A DNA stretch of 64,000 nucleotides from Meiothermus cerbereus DSM 11376 (GTDB taxonomy: Bacteria; Deinococcota; Deinococci; Deinococcales; Thermaceae), in assembly GCF_000620065.1 (NCBI RefSeq), contig NZ_JHVI01000022.1:1-64000 (forward strand), in the 5' to 3' direction. This document shows, in pieces, positions 54,911 through 63,369 of this stretch; position 1 is the stretch's first letter, and each line of letters opens with the position of its first letter. The notes under the pieces were generated by a model that was not told where the DNA came from, searched no databases, and saw nothing but the letters and a program-made list of their open reading frames with translations. The position numbers and the translations under genes were made by a program.

Positions 54911-55131
54911 GCCCCAATAGCATACCAATGCCAGGGCCAATGGCTGCAAATTGCCGTAGGGCCGCGTAGTCAAACATCAGCCTACCAGGCCAATCCCGAC
55001 AACAGCGCCACACACCTGCGCCAGGGCGGTTGAGAAGACCCCTTACACCCCTCAGCTAGTGGCGCACAACAAAAGGTATGTAGGCCGCCCAGCGGCCCCA
55101 GAGCAGCGCGTGGGGCTTTCCAGTCCTGGTA

Positions 55132-55722
55132 CTAGCTGGCAGCCGCCACCCTTGAAAGCACCTGGCGGCTTACGGCTTTGAGGGTTTCAAAAACCCCCAT
55201 GCCAGTGGTGGCTACCGCCTCGAAGATGGGCAGGCGCATCTCGGGGTCAATAACGGCCTGAATCATCTCGAGCGGTAGGGCATCCGGGGCGTCGCGTTTG
55301 TTGGCTTGCAGCACGATGGGGATGTCTTCTAGTTTTATGCCGTATTCGGCCAGGTTTTCGCGCAGGTTGCGCATGGACTCGGCATTGGCGCGCAAACGGT
55401 TGGGGGCCGAGTCGGCCACGAACACGATGCCGTCCACACCGCGCAGAATTAACTTGCGGCTGGCGTTATAAAAGACCTGGCCCGGCACCGTGTAGAGGTG
55501 AAAGCGGGTCTTGAAGCCCTTAACTTCACCCAGGTCTACAGGCAAAAAATCAAAAAACAGGGTGCGCTCGTCCTCGGTTGCCAGCGAGACCATCTCGCCT
55601 TTGCGGTTTTGCGGCACCTGCTGGAAAACCCACTTGAGGTTGGTGGTCTTTCCAGACATGCCGGGGCCATAGTAGACAATTTTGAAGTTGATTTCCCTGG
55701 CAGCAAAGTTAATCGTGCTCAT
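55132..55722 (-). CDS. mglA: MglA-type small Ras-like GTPase
   Basis: 196 aa. P-loop [10 protein letters not shown] (residues 19-28), switch segment [28 protein letters not shown] and base-recognition NKRD. MglA is a polarity GTPase (gliding or twitching motility in Myxococcus; the Thermus pair is structurally characterised). Starts 2 nt after mglB, which encodes its GTPase-activating partner. What it controls here, perhaps type IV pili, is inferred. Confidence 0.95.
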   Translation of the reverse strand: MSTINFAAREINFKIVYYGPGMSGKTTNLKWVFQQVPQNRKGEMVSLATEDERTLFFDFLPVDLGEVKGFKTRFHLYTVPGQVFYNASRKLILRGVDGIVFVADSAPNRLRANAESMRNLRENLAEYGIKLEDIPIVLQANKRDAPDALPLEMIQAVIDPEMRLPIFEAVATTGMGVFETLKAVSRQVLSRVAAAS

Positions 55723-55724
55723 AG

Positions 55725-56216
55725 TTAGTTACCAAATAGCTCGTCCAAGAGGGCACTGGCTCCATCGCGGTACTCGTGGTCAATCCCAAGGGTTCCAGGC
55801 TGTACCAGGGCATCTTTGGTGATGACCTCGAGCGTTTGCACCGCCCGCTTGCCAAACAGCTTAACCCGCCCCACCGGTGCCGAGCTATCAAAGATAACCG
55901 CCAGCAAGGCCAGATCGCCCACTTCTTCTGCGTAGAGGCCGTAGGTGGCACCCTGGTGCAATAACTCGTTGAAGCGAGGCTCACCCAGCATTTTTGCTAA
56001 GGCCTGGGTGGCTGCTGCGTTACCGGCAATAAGGGTTGCCAGCGAGTCCAGGGCTGGAGGCCGGGGTGCCCACAAGGCTTCTTTGTGGGCCAGCACAAAG
56101 CCCTTGCGATCGAGCAGCAGCACGTAACGGGCCCCACTTTCTCGCAGTAACTCCTCGAGGACCTGCACAGCCTTCTCGTAGGTGCCCCCAAAGAGTGCGA
56201 TGGCAGGCTCAACCAT
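55725..56216 (-). CDS. mglB: MglB-type roadblock/LC7 GTPase-activating protein
   Basis: 163 aa roadblock/LC7 fold: [49 protein letters not shown]. MglB dimers stimulate GTP hydrolysis by MglA. Two-gene operon mglB-mglA, divergent from hemW. Preceding ATG-proximal sequence shows no clear -35/-10 pair. Confidence 0.93.
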   Translation of the reverse strand: MVEPAIALFGGTYEKAVQVLEELLRESGARYVLLLDRKGFVLAHKEALWAPRPPALDSLATLIAGNAAATQALAKMLGEPRFNELLHQGATYGLYAEEVGDLALLAVIFDSSAPVGRVKLFGKRAVQTLEVITKDALVQPGTLGIDHEYRDGASALLDELFGN

Positions 56217-56376
56217 AATGGGCCCAGTGTAACATGCACACCTTACCTACCCCTGTGACGAATTACGCTAAAGCCACGCCGCCAGTGGTCGGACGTCCCG
56301 GCTGGGACTTCTTCCCCAGGGCGCTAAACTAAACCACGCACGGCCTAAAGCTGGCTCAAACAAGGGAGACCTGGCC

Positions 56377-57492
56377 TTGAAACACCTCTACATTCACGTT
56401 CCTTTCTGCCCCACCATCTGCCCTTACTGCGACTTTCATGTGGTTCGGCGGTATGGGGGGCTGGTGGAGGCCTATCTAAAGCGGCTGACCCAGGAGGCCC
56501 AGGCCCTCTTCGCGCAGCACCCTAGCAAGCTCAACACGCTGTATCTGGGCGGGGGCACACCGAGCTTTTTACGCAACCAAGAGCTGGAGAGGCTTTTTCA
56601 GGCCTTGCAGTGGAACCTCGAGGGGGCCGAGGTGACCCTCGAGGCCAACCCCGGCACGCTCAACCCCGAGCGCCTCCAGCTGCTGCGCGCGCTGGGGGTC
56701 AACCGCCTTTCGCTGGGGGTGCAAAGTTTTCAGGATGATGTGCTTAGGGCCCTGGGCCGGGCTCACGGAGGAAAAGGGGCTTTGCGGGCGGTGGAGATGA
56801 GCCTCGAGGCCGGGTTTCGCACCTCCATTGACCTTATTCTGGGCCTGCCCGGACAGGATGTCCTGGCCGACCTAAAGCAGGCTGTGGCTTTGGGCGTGGG
56901 GCACGTTTCGGCCTACACCCTGCAAATCGAGCCCGGTACGCCATTTGCCCTGTCAGGCCTTGCGCCCGACCCGGATGCCGAGGCCCAGGCTTTTGAGCTG
57001 GCACAAACCGTGCTGGGGCAGGCCGGTCTGGTGCGCTACGAGGTATCCAACTTTGCCCGTCCCGGCCAGGAGAGCCAGCACAACCTGGCCTACTGGCACA
57101 ACACCACCTGGGGAGGGCTGGGGCCTGGGGCTACCGGCCAGCTCGCTGGGGCTGGCGATGGCGGCTTTCTCACCTGGCGCTACACCAATCCTCCGCTACC
57201 GCGCTGGCTTCAGGGCGAAGAGCCCTGGGTTGAGCAGGTCGGCGCGCTCGAGCACGCCAAAGAATCCCTGATGCTGGGCCTGCGACTGTCCCAGGGGGTG
57301 GATGTGGGACAGATCGAGCTACGCTGTGGGCTAAAGCTGTGGCCGGCCCTGGAGTCCACAGTGCAGGCCTTGAGCCTCGAGGGGAGTCTGGAGGTGCAGC
57401 AAAAGCGCATCCGCGCTTTGGAGCTCAGCACCCTGCACCCCATAATTCTGCAACTATGGGCAGCGCTAGAGGCAGCGCAAATCGAACGCTGA
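56377..57492 (+). CDS. hemW: Radical-SAM haem chaperone HemW (HemN-like)
   Basis: 371 aa. LYIHVPFCPTICPYCDFHV (CxxxCxxC), LYLGGGTPSFL, VTLEANPGTLN, RLSLGVQSFQDD and a C-terminal HemW domain. The short N-terminus before the first Cys and the lack of the extra HemN N-terminal segment favour HemW, which hands haem to respiratory enzymes, over coproporphyrinogen dehydrogenase HemN; annotations often confuse the two. TTG start at 56377 with GGGAG 8 nt upstream. Confidence 0.88.
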   Translation: MKHLYIHVPFCPTICPYCDFHVVRRYGGLVEAYLKRLTQEAQALFAQHPSKLNTLYLGGGTPSFLRNQELERLFQALQWNLEGAEVTLEANPGTLNPERLQLLRALGVNRLSLGVQSFQDDVLRALGRAHGGKGALRAVEMSLEAGFRTSIDLILGLPGQDVLADLKQAVALGVGHVSAYTLQIEPGTPFALSGLAPDPDAEAQAFELAQTVLGQAGLVRYEVSNFARPGQESQHNLAYWHNTTWGGLGPGATGQLAGAGDGGFLTWRYTNPPLPRWLQGEEPWVEQVGALEHAKESLMLGLRLSQGVDVGQIELRCGLKLWPALESTVQALSLEGSLEVQQKRIRALELSTLHPIILQLWAALEAAQIER

Positions 57493-57501
57493 CCCTACGT
57501 A

Positions 57502-58320
57502 TCAGTCCAGCGCTGAAAAGTTCAGGGCTTCAAAATCGCGCAGGGCCTCGAGGGCATTCGGGTAGCGCTCGCTGGCGTCTTTGGAAATGAGTCGGTTTAT
57601 AAAGCCCCGCAGCTCTGTGGTAACCAACAAGCCCGAATCCGGGGCAGCTACCAGCGGTGGGGGGGGCCGGTTTAGGTGGGCATTCATCACCTCGGCGGGA
57701 TCCCCCACAAACGGCAACTCACCTGCAATTGCCCAGTACAAAAGGATGCCCGCCGAGTACATGTCCGATGCCGGGGTAGGCGACTGCCCCCGGATCTGTT
57801 CTGGGGCGATATAAGCTATGGTTCCCAGGCGAACTTTCTGGCTAAAACGCTCACCCAGTGGGCCGGAGAGGTCGAAGTCTACCAGGCGGGCCTCTCCAGT
57901 GCCGTCTACAACAAGGTTATCGGGTTTAACATCGCGGTGCACCAGATTCAGGCCGTGCATGTGGGCGAGGGCCTCGAGCAGGTGTCGAAACACCCCCAAC
58001 ACCTTGGCGGGATTATCCTTCCGCCACTCCGACAGGCGGCTGCCAGGCGCAAAAGCCAGCAGCACCGCCGGATGTTCACCCCCCTCATGGGGTACGCTTA
58101 GCCGTGCCAGAACAGGGTTGATGTGCGGGTGCTTGAGCTGTTGACCCACCTTCCACTCGCGGTCGGCCCGCCCTTCAAAGCCCTTGGGAAAGACCTTTAA
58201 GGCATAGGGGGTGCCGTGTATGTCGAAAGCCAGGTATACCGTAGCCAATGCCCCGCGGGCAATCGGTCGGATGACCTTGTAGCGGCCTTCCAGGGTGATT
58301 CCGGCTAACCCCACAACCAT
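57502..58320 (-). CDS. Small Hanks-type Ser/Thr protein kinase with altered motifs
   Basis: 272 aa, kinase domain only, with no transmembrane or sensor part. VAIK-type lysine YALKVF, catalytic HRDVKPDN (Asp130) and APEQIRGQ are intact. The glycine loop reads ARGALATVYLA instead of GxGxxG, and the DFG motif reads DFD (Asp148, Asp150). It may still be active or may be a regulatory kinase. TATAGT lies 1 nt before ATG 58320, so a leaderless GTG at 58314 is an alternative start. Convergent with hemW, 9 nt between stops. Confidence 0.88.
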   Translation of the reverse strand: MVVGLAGITLEGRYKVIRPIARGALATVYLAFDIHGTPYALKVFPKGFEGRADREWKVGQQLKHPHINPVLARLSVPHEGGEHPAVLLAFAPGSRLSEWRKDNPAKVLGVFRHLLEALAHMHGLNLVHRDVKPDNLVVDGTGEARLVDFDLSGPLGERFSQKVRLGTIAYIAPEQIRGQSPTPASDMYSAGILLYWAIAGELPFVGDPAEVMNAHLNRPPPPLVAAPDSGLLVTTELRGFINRLISKDASERYPNALEALRDFEALNFSALD

Positions 58321-58471
58321 CACTATACCGATTTTGACCAGCCATCAGAGGTAATTTCAGGACGCCGGTGCCGGGCCGTACCGGGCTGTCTTGTTTGGAT
58401 AGCGCCAGGTCAGGGCAGGGGTGAGTGGCTCAGGTTAGAATTACCCTGGCCCAGGCTGGGGAGGTTGCAAC

Positions 58472-59215
58472 GTGCGTGGTCTAGTGTTGTCAGGAGGCGG
58501 AGCCAGAGGGCTGGCCCATATAGGGGTACTGGAGGTACTCGAGGCCCAGGGATTCCAGGCCGAGGTGGTAGCCGGAACCAGCATGGGGGCAGTGGTAGGG
58601 GCCCTTTATGCCTCCGGCAAAAAGCCCCATGAAATCTTGGAAATTGCCCGCTCTACACCCTGGCTGCGCCTGCTGGATCTGGTACCTCGCCCAGGGCTCA
58701 TTTCCCAGCGTGGCCTGCGGGACTTCCTGGCCAAATACCTGCCGGCGCGGTTTGAGCAACTGCCCATCCGGCTGGTTGTTACTGCAGTAGACCTCGAGGC
58801 CGGTAAGGTGGCTTACTTCTCCGAGGGCGACCTGACCGGGGCGGTGCTGGCCTCGGTGGCCTACCCCGGCCTGGTGGCTCCGGTGCTCTTCGAGGGTCGA
58901 ACCTATGTGGATGGCGGGGTGCTCGACAATCTGCCGGTAGATGCCGCCCGCTTTATGCGGGCCAAATACGTGCTGGCGGTGGATGTGACCCCGGAAATGC
59001 ACTTACCTGGGGTTCCACGCTCCTCCATCGGACAGGTACGCCGGGCCATAGACATCATGCAAAACCACCTGACCGCGGCCCGCCGTTCGCTCTACCCGCC
59101 CGAGCTCTATATTCGCCCAGAGCTGCCAGGGGTGGGCATCGAGCAGTTTGGCCGGCTCGAGGAAATTGTCGAGGCTGGCCGCAAAGCTGCCTCACAGGCA
59201 CAGCTCAGGTTTTAG
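58472..59215 (+). CDS. Patatin-like phospholipase (RssA/YchK type)
   Basis: 247 aa. GGGARGLAHIGVLEVLE oxyanion segment, nucleophile GTSMG (Ser37) and the catalytic YVDGGVLDNLP (Asp148). Members hydrolyse fatty acyl groups of phospholipids; the physiological substrate is unknown. Starts at GTG 58472 with GGGAGG 8 nt ahead. Confidence 0.9.
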   Translation: MRGLVLSGGGARGLAHIGVLEVLEAQGFQAEVVAGTSMGAVVGALYASGKKPHEILEIARSTPWLRLLDLVPRPGLISQRGLRDFLAKYLPARFEQLPIRLVVTAVDLEAGKVAYFSEGDLTGAVLASVAYPGLVAPVLFEGRTYVDGGVLDNLPVDAARFMRAKYVLAVDVTPEMHLPGVPRSSIGQVRRAIDIMQNHLTAARRSLYPPELYIRPELPGVGIEQFGRLEEIVEAGRKAASQAQLRF

Positions 59216-59410
59216 GACTATCCTGGTGCCGGCCAATCAGGGTAAACCAAGGGTTGGCCAGTGTTTATGCCGGGCTGTCGGCACAGCTCCGCCATGCAAC
59301 ATAGCCAGCACCCGATGCCAGAAGGTTTGTTGAAGTGAACTGCCGGGCCAGGTCAGCCGTGGGTTATGCTATGGGCCGGGCCTTGGCCACCACGAAAGGG
59401 ACTTTTTGCG

Positions 59411-60193
59411 ATGCACAGGTTTTTGGACTATCTCTTCAAAGAATGGTTTCGTCAAGTGGGCGAAGCGCTTTTGCTGGCCTTCCTGGTTACTACGTTCCTG
59501 TTTACCACAGTCGGCGTGGTGGGCAGCTCGATGAACCCCACCTTGCTCAACGGTGAGCGGGTGTTTGTACCCAAATATGAAACCTGGTTGGTGCGCTTCG
59601 GCCTGATGCAGTGGCGGCGGGGCGAGATCGCCATTGTCAAGCCGCCCGAGGGAACGCCCAACGCGGTAGCTCAGTTCCCGGTGCTGGGTTTTCAGTTTCG
59701 GGCTTTTTTCATCAAGCGCATTGTTGGCCTGCCGGGCGACGAGGTAAGCCTGCGGGAAGGGGTGGTTTACCTCAACGGCAAGCCCCTCAACGAAGTCCAC
59801 ATCACGGCCTCGCTGAGCCCCTACCCCGATAGCTATCCAGTGGTTTGTTACGAGAACGAACGGTTAACAGCCCTCATCACCCAGCAGCAGGTGCGTTTTG
59901 CCCCAGAGCAACTACCCGAATACCTCAAACCTACCCTCCAGATGCTCGCACCCCCCAGCCCCCAAGACCTGGCAAAAAGCCGGGCTGGCGAGCACTGCTT
60001 TACCGGCTCGCTTAAGCTCAAGTCTGGCTACTACTTCGTGATGGGCGATAACCGCACCTTTGGAGGCTCGGAGGATTCGCGCACCTTCGGCCCGGTGCCC
60101 ACGGAGGCCATCGCGGGGCGGGCCAATGCAGTCTGGTGGCCCCTCAACCGCATCCGGGGCCTGGACATTCCCGAGGGTTTCAAAGGGCTGTAG
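59411..60193 (+). CDS. lepB: Signal peptidase I
   Basis: 260 aa. One N-terminal membrane helix (ALLLAFLVTTFLFTTVGVVG), SSMNPTLLNGERV with catalytic Ser40, FFIKRIVGLPGDEV with catalytic Lys102, and the C-terminal GDNRTFGGSEDSR box. It cleaves signal peptides of exported proteins, such as the P460 precursor. The large insertion between the boxes (about residues 125-215) is longer than in E. coli. ATG 59411 is chosen since the upstream frame lacks conserved sequence. Confidence 0.93.
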   Translation: MHRFLDYLFKEWFRQVGEALLLAFLVTTFLFTTVGVVGSSMNPTLLNGERVFVPKYETWLVRFGLMQWRRGEIAIVKPPEGTPNAVAQFPVLGFQFRAFFIKRIVGLPGDEVSLREGVVYLNGKPLNEVHITASLSPYPDSYPVVCYENERLTALITQQQVRFAPEQLPEYLKPTLQMLAPPSPQDLAKSRAGEHCFTGSLKLKSGYYFVMGDNRTFGGSEDSRTFGPVPTEAIAGRANAVWWPLNRIRGLDIPEGFKGL

Positions 60194-60262
60194 GGCTTGA
60201 GCAGGTAGGGGCTTGCGGGCTTCTCATACCAGCTTCACCGTGCAGCGCTAGATTCCTTAGGA

Positions 60263-60814
60263 ATGGAGCGAATGCACGGCACCACCATTGTGGCAGTTCG
60301 TCGAGACGGTGTCACGGCAATCGCAGGCGACGGACAGGTTACCCTGGGTCAGACCATCATGAAGACCGGGGCGGTTAAGGTTCGCCGCCTGGAGCAGGGC
60401 GAGGGCATCCTGGTTGGTTTTGCCGGCGCTGTGGCCGATGCCCTGGTGCTTCTGGAAAAGTTTGAGGGTGCGCTATCGGGGGCCAAAGGAAACTTGCAGC
60501 GAGCCGCCATAGAAACCGCCAAACTATGGCGTAGCGACCGGATACTGCGGAACCTCGAGGCCATGCTGGTGCTCGCCGACCGCCACAGCCTGCTACTTTT
60601 GTCTGGCAACGGCGAGGTGTTGAGCCCCGATGAGCCGGTAATGGCTGTCGGCTCCGGTGGCCCCTATGCCCTTGCTGCTGCAAAAGCCCTGCTGCGGTAC
60701 TCGAGCCTCCCTGCCCCCCAGATAGCCGAACAGGCCATCCGGATTGCCGGAGAGATAGACCTTTACACCAGTGGCCAGGCCACCCAGGTCTTGAGCATAG
60801 GGGGTGAAGGATGA
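60263..60814 (+). CDS. hslV: ATP-dependent protease subunit HslV
   Basis: 183 aa. TTIVAVRRDGVTAIAGDGQVTLG, GFAGAVADALVLLEKFE and GSGGPYALAAAKALL. The catalytic residue is the Thr after Gly6, so a six-residue propeptide (MERMHG) precedes the usual mature N-terminus; many HslV have only Met. TAGATT (60249-60254) ends 8 nt before ATG 60263. It pairs with HslU, whose start overlaps the stop (ATGA). Confidence 0.95.
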   Translation: MERMHGTTIVAVRRDGVTAIAGDGQVTLGQTIMKTGAVKVRRLEQGEGILVGFAGAVADALVLLEKFEGALSGAKGNLQRAAIETAKLWRSDRILRNLEAMLVLADRHSLLLLSGNGEVLSPDEPVMAVGSGGPYALAAAKALLRYSSLPAPQIAEQAIRIAGEIDLYTSGQATQVLSIGGEG

Positions 60815-62064
60815 ACCTGACCCCCGCCGAGATTGTGCGCGAGCTGGACAAGCACATCGTGGGTCAGGCCGCCGCCAAACGGGCTGTGGCAGTGGCCTTG
60901 CGTAACCGTATACGCCGGAAGAAACTACCACCCGAGCTGGCTCGAGAGGTCACACCCAAAAACATCCTGATGATTGGCCCCACCGGAGTCGGCAAAACCG
61001 AGATCGCCCGGCGCTTGGCCCGCCTGGCAGGGGCACCCTTTTTGAAGGTCGAGGCCACCAAGTTTACCGAGGTGGGCTATGTGGGCCGGGATGTGGACTC
61101 CATTGTGCGCGACCTGGCCGAGGCTTCCTACCAACTGGTGATGCAGGAGATGAAGGCCAAAGTGGAGGGGCGGGCCCAGAGCCTGGCCGAGGACGAGGTG
61201 GCCTCGCTCTTGCGCATCCAGCCTTTTGAATTGCGCACAGGCCGCTACAACGACCAGATGGTGGAAATCGAGGTGGCCGAGGAGGCCCGCCTGCCCATGA
61301 TGGGCATGTTCGGTGGCGAGCAGATGCAAGGCCTACAGGACATGCTCAAAGGGCTGATACCGCAGCGCAAAGTACGGCGCAAAGTGCGGGTCAAAGAGGC
61401 TTTGGAAATCCTGAAAAACCAGGAGGCTGAACGCCTGGTGGACAAGGAAGAGGCCACCCAGGAAGCCCTGCGCCGCGCCCAGGAAGAGGGCATTGTGTTT
61501 ATCGACGAGATGGACAAGATCGCCCGGAGCAAAGGGGGCGTCGGCGGCCCGGATGTCTCGGGCGAGGGCGTGCAACGCGACCTGCTGCCCATCGTGGAGG
61601 GTACGGTGGTATCGACCCGCTTAGGGCCAGTCTCGACCGATCATGTGCTGTTTATTGCTGCGGGGGCCTTTCATGTTTCCAAGCCTTCAGACCTTATCCC
61701 GGAATTGCAGGGCAGGTTCCCTATTCGGGTTGAACTCGAGCCCCTCGGGCCCCAGGAGTTCGAGCGCATCTTGCGCGAGCCAGAAAACTCGCTCATCAAA
61801 CAGTACCAGGCTTTGCTTGCTGCCGACGAGACCGAGCTGCACTTTACCCCCGAGGCCATCCAGGCCGTAGCCCAATTTGCTCACCAAGCTAACCAAGAGT
61901 TGGAGGATATTGGCGCCAGGCGACTCGCTACGGTGTTGGAGCGGCTTTTGGAAGAAGTTTCCTTTCAAACCAGCCTGGGGCGGGTTGAAGTAACCAAGGA
62001 GTATGTGGAAGTGCGGCTCAAAGATGTACTTGCCTCCCCCGACCTTTCCCGCTACATCCTATGA
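60811..62064 (+). CDS. hslU: ATP-dependent protease ATPase HslU
   Basis: 417 aa AAA+ unfoldase. LDKHIVGQAAAKRAVAVALR, Walker A GPTGVGKTEIARR (Lys62), TEVGYVGRDVDSIVRDL pore loop, Walker B GIVFIDEMDKIA and the C-terminal RYIL tail that docks on HslV. Shorter I-domain than E. coli (417 versus 443 aa). Translationally coupled to hslV. Confidence 0.97.
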   Translation: MNLTPAEIVRELDKHIVGQAAAKRAVAVALRNRIRRKKLPPELAREVTPKNILMIGPTGVGKTEIARRLARLAGAPFLKVEATKFTEVGYVGRDVDSIVRDLAEASYQLVMQEMKAKVEGRAQSLAEDEVASLLRIQPFELRTGRYNDQMVEIEVAEEARLPMMGMFGGEQMQGLQDMLKGLIPQRKVRRKVRVKEALEILKNQEAERLVDKEEATQEALRRAQEEGIVFIDEMDKIARSKGGVGGPDVSGEGVQRDLLPIVEGTVVSTRLGPVSTDHVLFIAAGAFHVSKPSDLIPELQGRFPIRVELEPLGPQEFERILREPENSLIKQYQALLAADETELHFTPEAIQAVAQFAHQANQELEDIGARRLATVLERLLEEVSFQTSLGRVEVTKEYVEVRLKDVLASPDLSRYIL

Positions 62065-62170
62065 AGACCGGGGGCCTTCTGTGAAGTCCAGGCAAGCAGA
62101 ACCCGTTTGGGTAACGCCTTACCGTCAGGTAAACAACGACCAACAAGTTGAAAGATTTAGGAGGAAGATG

Positions 62171-63235
62171 ATGCGTTTTTGGTTCTTTATGCTGGTGCTG
62201 TCGATGGGGGGCGTGCTGGCGCAACAAAACCCTGCCCAGCCCGCCTCAAAGCCGCAGACCCAGGCCAGCTTATGCGTCGTGCTGTACGAGGCTGGGCGTC
62301 CCGAGGCAGCGCTTCCGGCCTGCGAGCGGGCGGTAAAAGATGCTCCCAGCGCTGAAAATCTTTACCTGCTGGCAAGGGTACAGTCCGAGCTCAACCGCTT
62401 TACGGCAGCCATTGAGAACCTGCGCCGTTCGATTACCCTCAACAGCAGTTTTATCCAGTCCTATGTAGCCCTGGCCCAGGTGTATGTGCGCCAGTACCTC
62501 TTGTCAGAAAACCGAGAAGCCTCTAAGGGTTTGCTGGATCAGGCCCTGAGCATTCTGCGCGAAGCCGAGCGGGTCAACCCCCGATATGCCCCCATTTATG
62601 CCACCCGCGGGGCAGTTCTCGCATATCAAAACAGGCTAGACCAGGCCGTTGAATCCATCAACCGCTCGCTGGCCATCAAAGATGAGCCGGTTGTGCGGGC
62701 CCTGCTGGCCGATATTTATATCCGCCAGGGCAAGTGGGATGAAGCCCTCAAGAACTACGATGAAGCGGTCAAGGCGGCCCCCAAAAACGCCAACCTGCGG
62801 GTCAAATACGGTAGCTTGCTGCTGCTGCGGGGCAACGTCGATCTGGCCATTGAACATCTAGACCAGGCCGTTATTCTGAGCCCCGGTAACGCTGAAGCCT
62901 GGCTGCGCCGCGGTGATGCCTACTATGAAAAGAAAGACTGGCAGCAGGCCGGGGTTTCTTACCAGCAAACCGTAGCCCTTTCACCGGTTCGTTATCCGGA
63001 TGCCTATATCGGTTTGGGGCAGGTTTTGATTGAACTCAAGGATTACCAGAAGGCCCGTTTCAACTTTACCAAGGCGGTAGCCCTGGAGCAGGACAATCCG
63101 GTTTACCGCTTCTGGTTGTGCCGCGCCAACGAGCTGTTGGGTGACAAGGCTGGGGCTAAGGCGCAGTGCGAACAGGCCCTTAAGCTGCGGCCCGATTTCA
63201 AAGAAGCCCAGGATGTGCTCAATCGCCTGAAATAA
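62171..63235 (+). CDS. Exported tetratricopeptide-repeat protein
   Basis: 354 aa with an N-terminal signal sequence (MRFWFFMLVLSMGGVLAQQN) and about eight TPR units from residue 30 on (AGRPEAALPACERAVKDAP, QGKWDEALKNYDEAVKAAP, RGNVDLAIEHLDQAVILSP, and others). Probable periplasmic or outer-membrane-associated scaffold; the partner is unknown. ATG 62171 is chosen because AGGAGG stands 6 nt ahead (ATG 62168 is only 3 nt away). Ends in a clear terminator. Confidence 0.85.
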   Translation: MRFWFFMLVLSMGGVLAQQNPAQPASKPQTQASLCVVLYEAGRPEAALPACERAVKDAPSAENLYLLARVQSELNRFTAAIENLRRSITLNSSFIQSYVALAQVYVRQYLLSENREASKGLLDQALSILREAERVNPRYAPIYATRGAVLAYQNRLDQAVESINRSLAIKDEPVVRALLADIYIRQGKWDEALKNYDEAVKAAPKNANLRVKYGSLLLLRGNVDLAIEHLDQAVILSPGNAEAWLRRGDAYYEKKDWQQAGVSYQQTVALSPVRYPDAYIGLGQVLIELKDYQKARFNFTKAVALEQDNPVYRFWLCRANELLGDKAGAKAQCEQALKLRPDFKEAQDVLNRLK

Positions 63236-63263
63236 AGCAGCGCTTGCGAATAGTTTTTGGCTT

Positions 63264-63302
63264 CAGCCCTGCCCCCTCAAGGAAGGGCTGGGCTTCTTTT
63301 TG
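63264..63302 (+). terminator. Rho-independent terminator after the TPR gene
   Basis: CAGCCCT (63264-63270) and AGGGCTG (63284-63290), then GGCTTCTTTTT. A 7-bp stem with T-run, 28 nt after the stop codon. Confidence 0.85.
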
Positions 63303-63334
63303 TCTATTCTGATTCTGACTATCTGCAGTTGATA

Positions 63335-63363
63335 TTTACGTCTAAAACAAAATAGTGTAGATT
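63335..63363 (+). promoter_or_regulatory. Promoter of the NurA-like gene
   Basis: TTTACG (63335-63340), 17-bp spacer, TAGATT (63358-63363), 6 nt before ATG 63370, so the transcript is probably leaderless. TTGATA at 63329 is an alternative -35 for a -10 at TAGTGT. Confidence 0.55.
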
Positions 63364-63369
63364 GTATCC

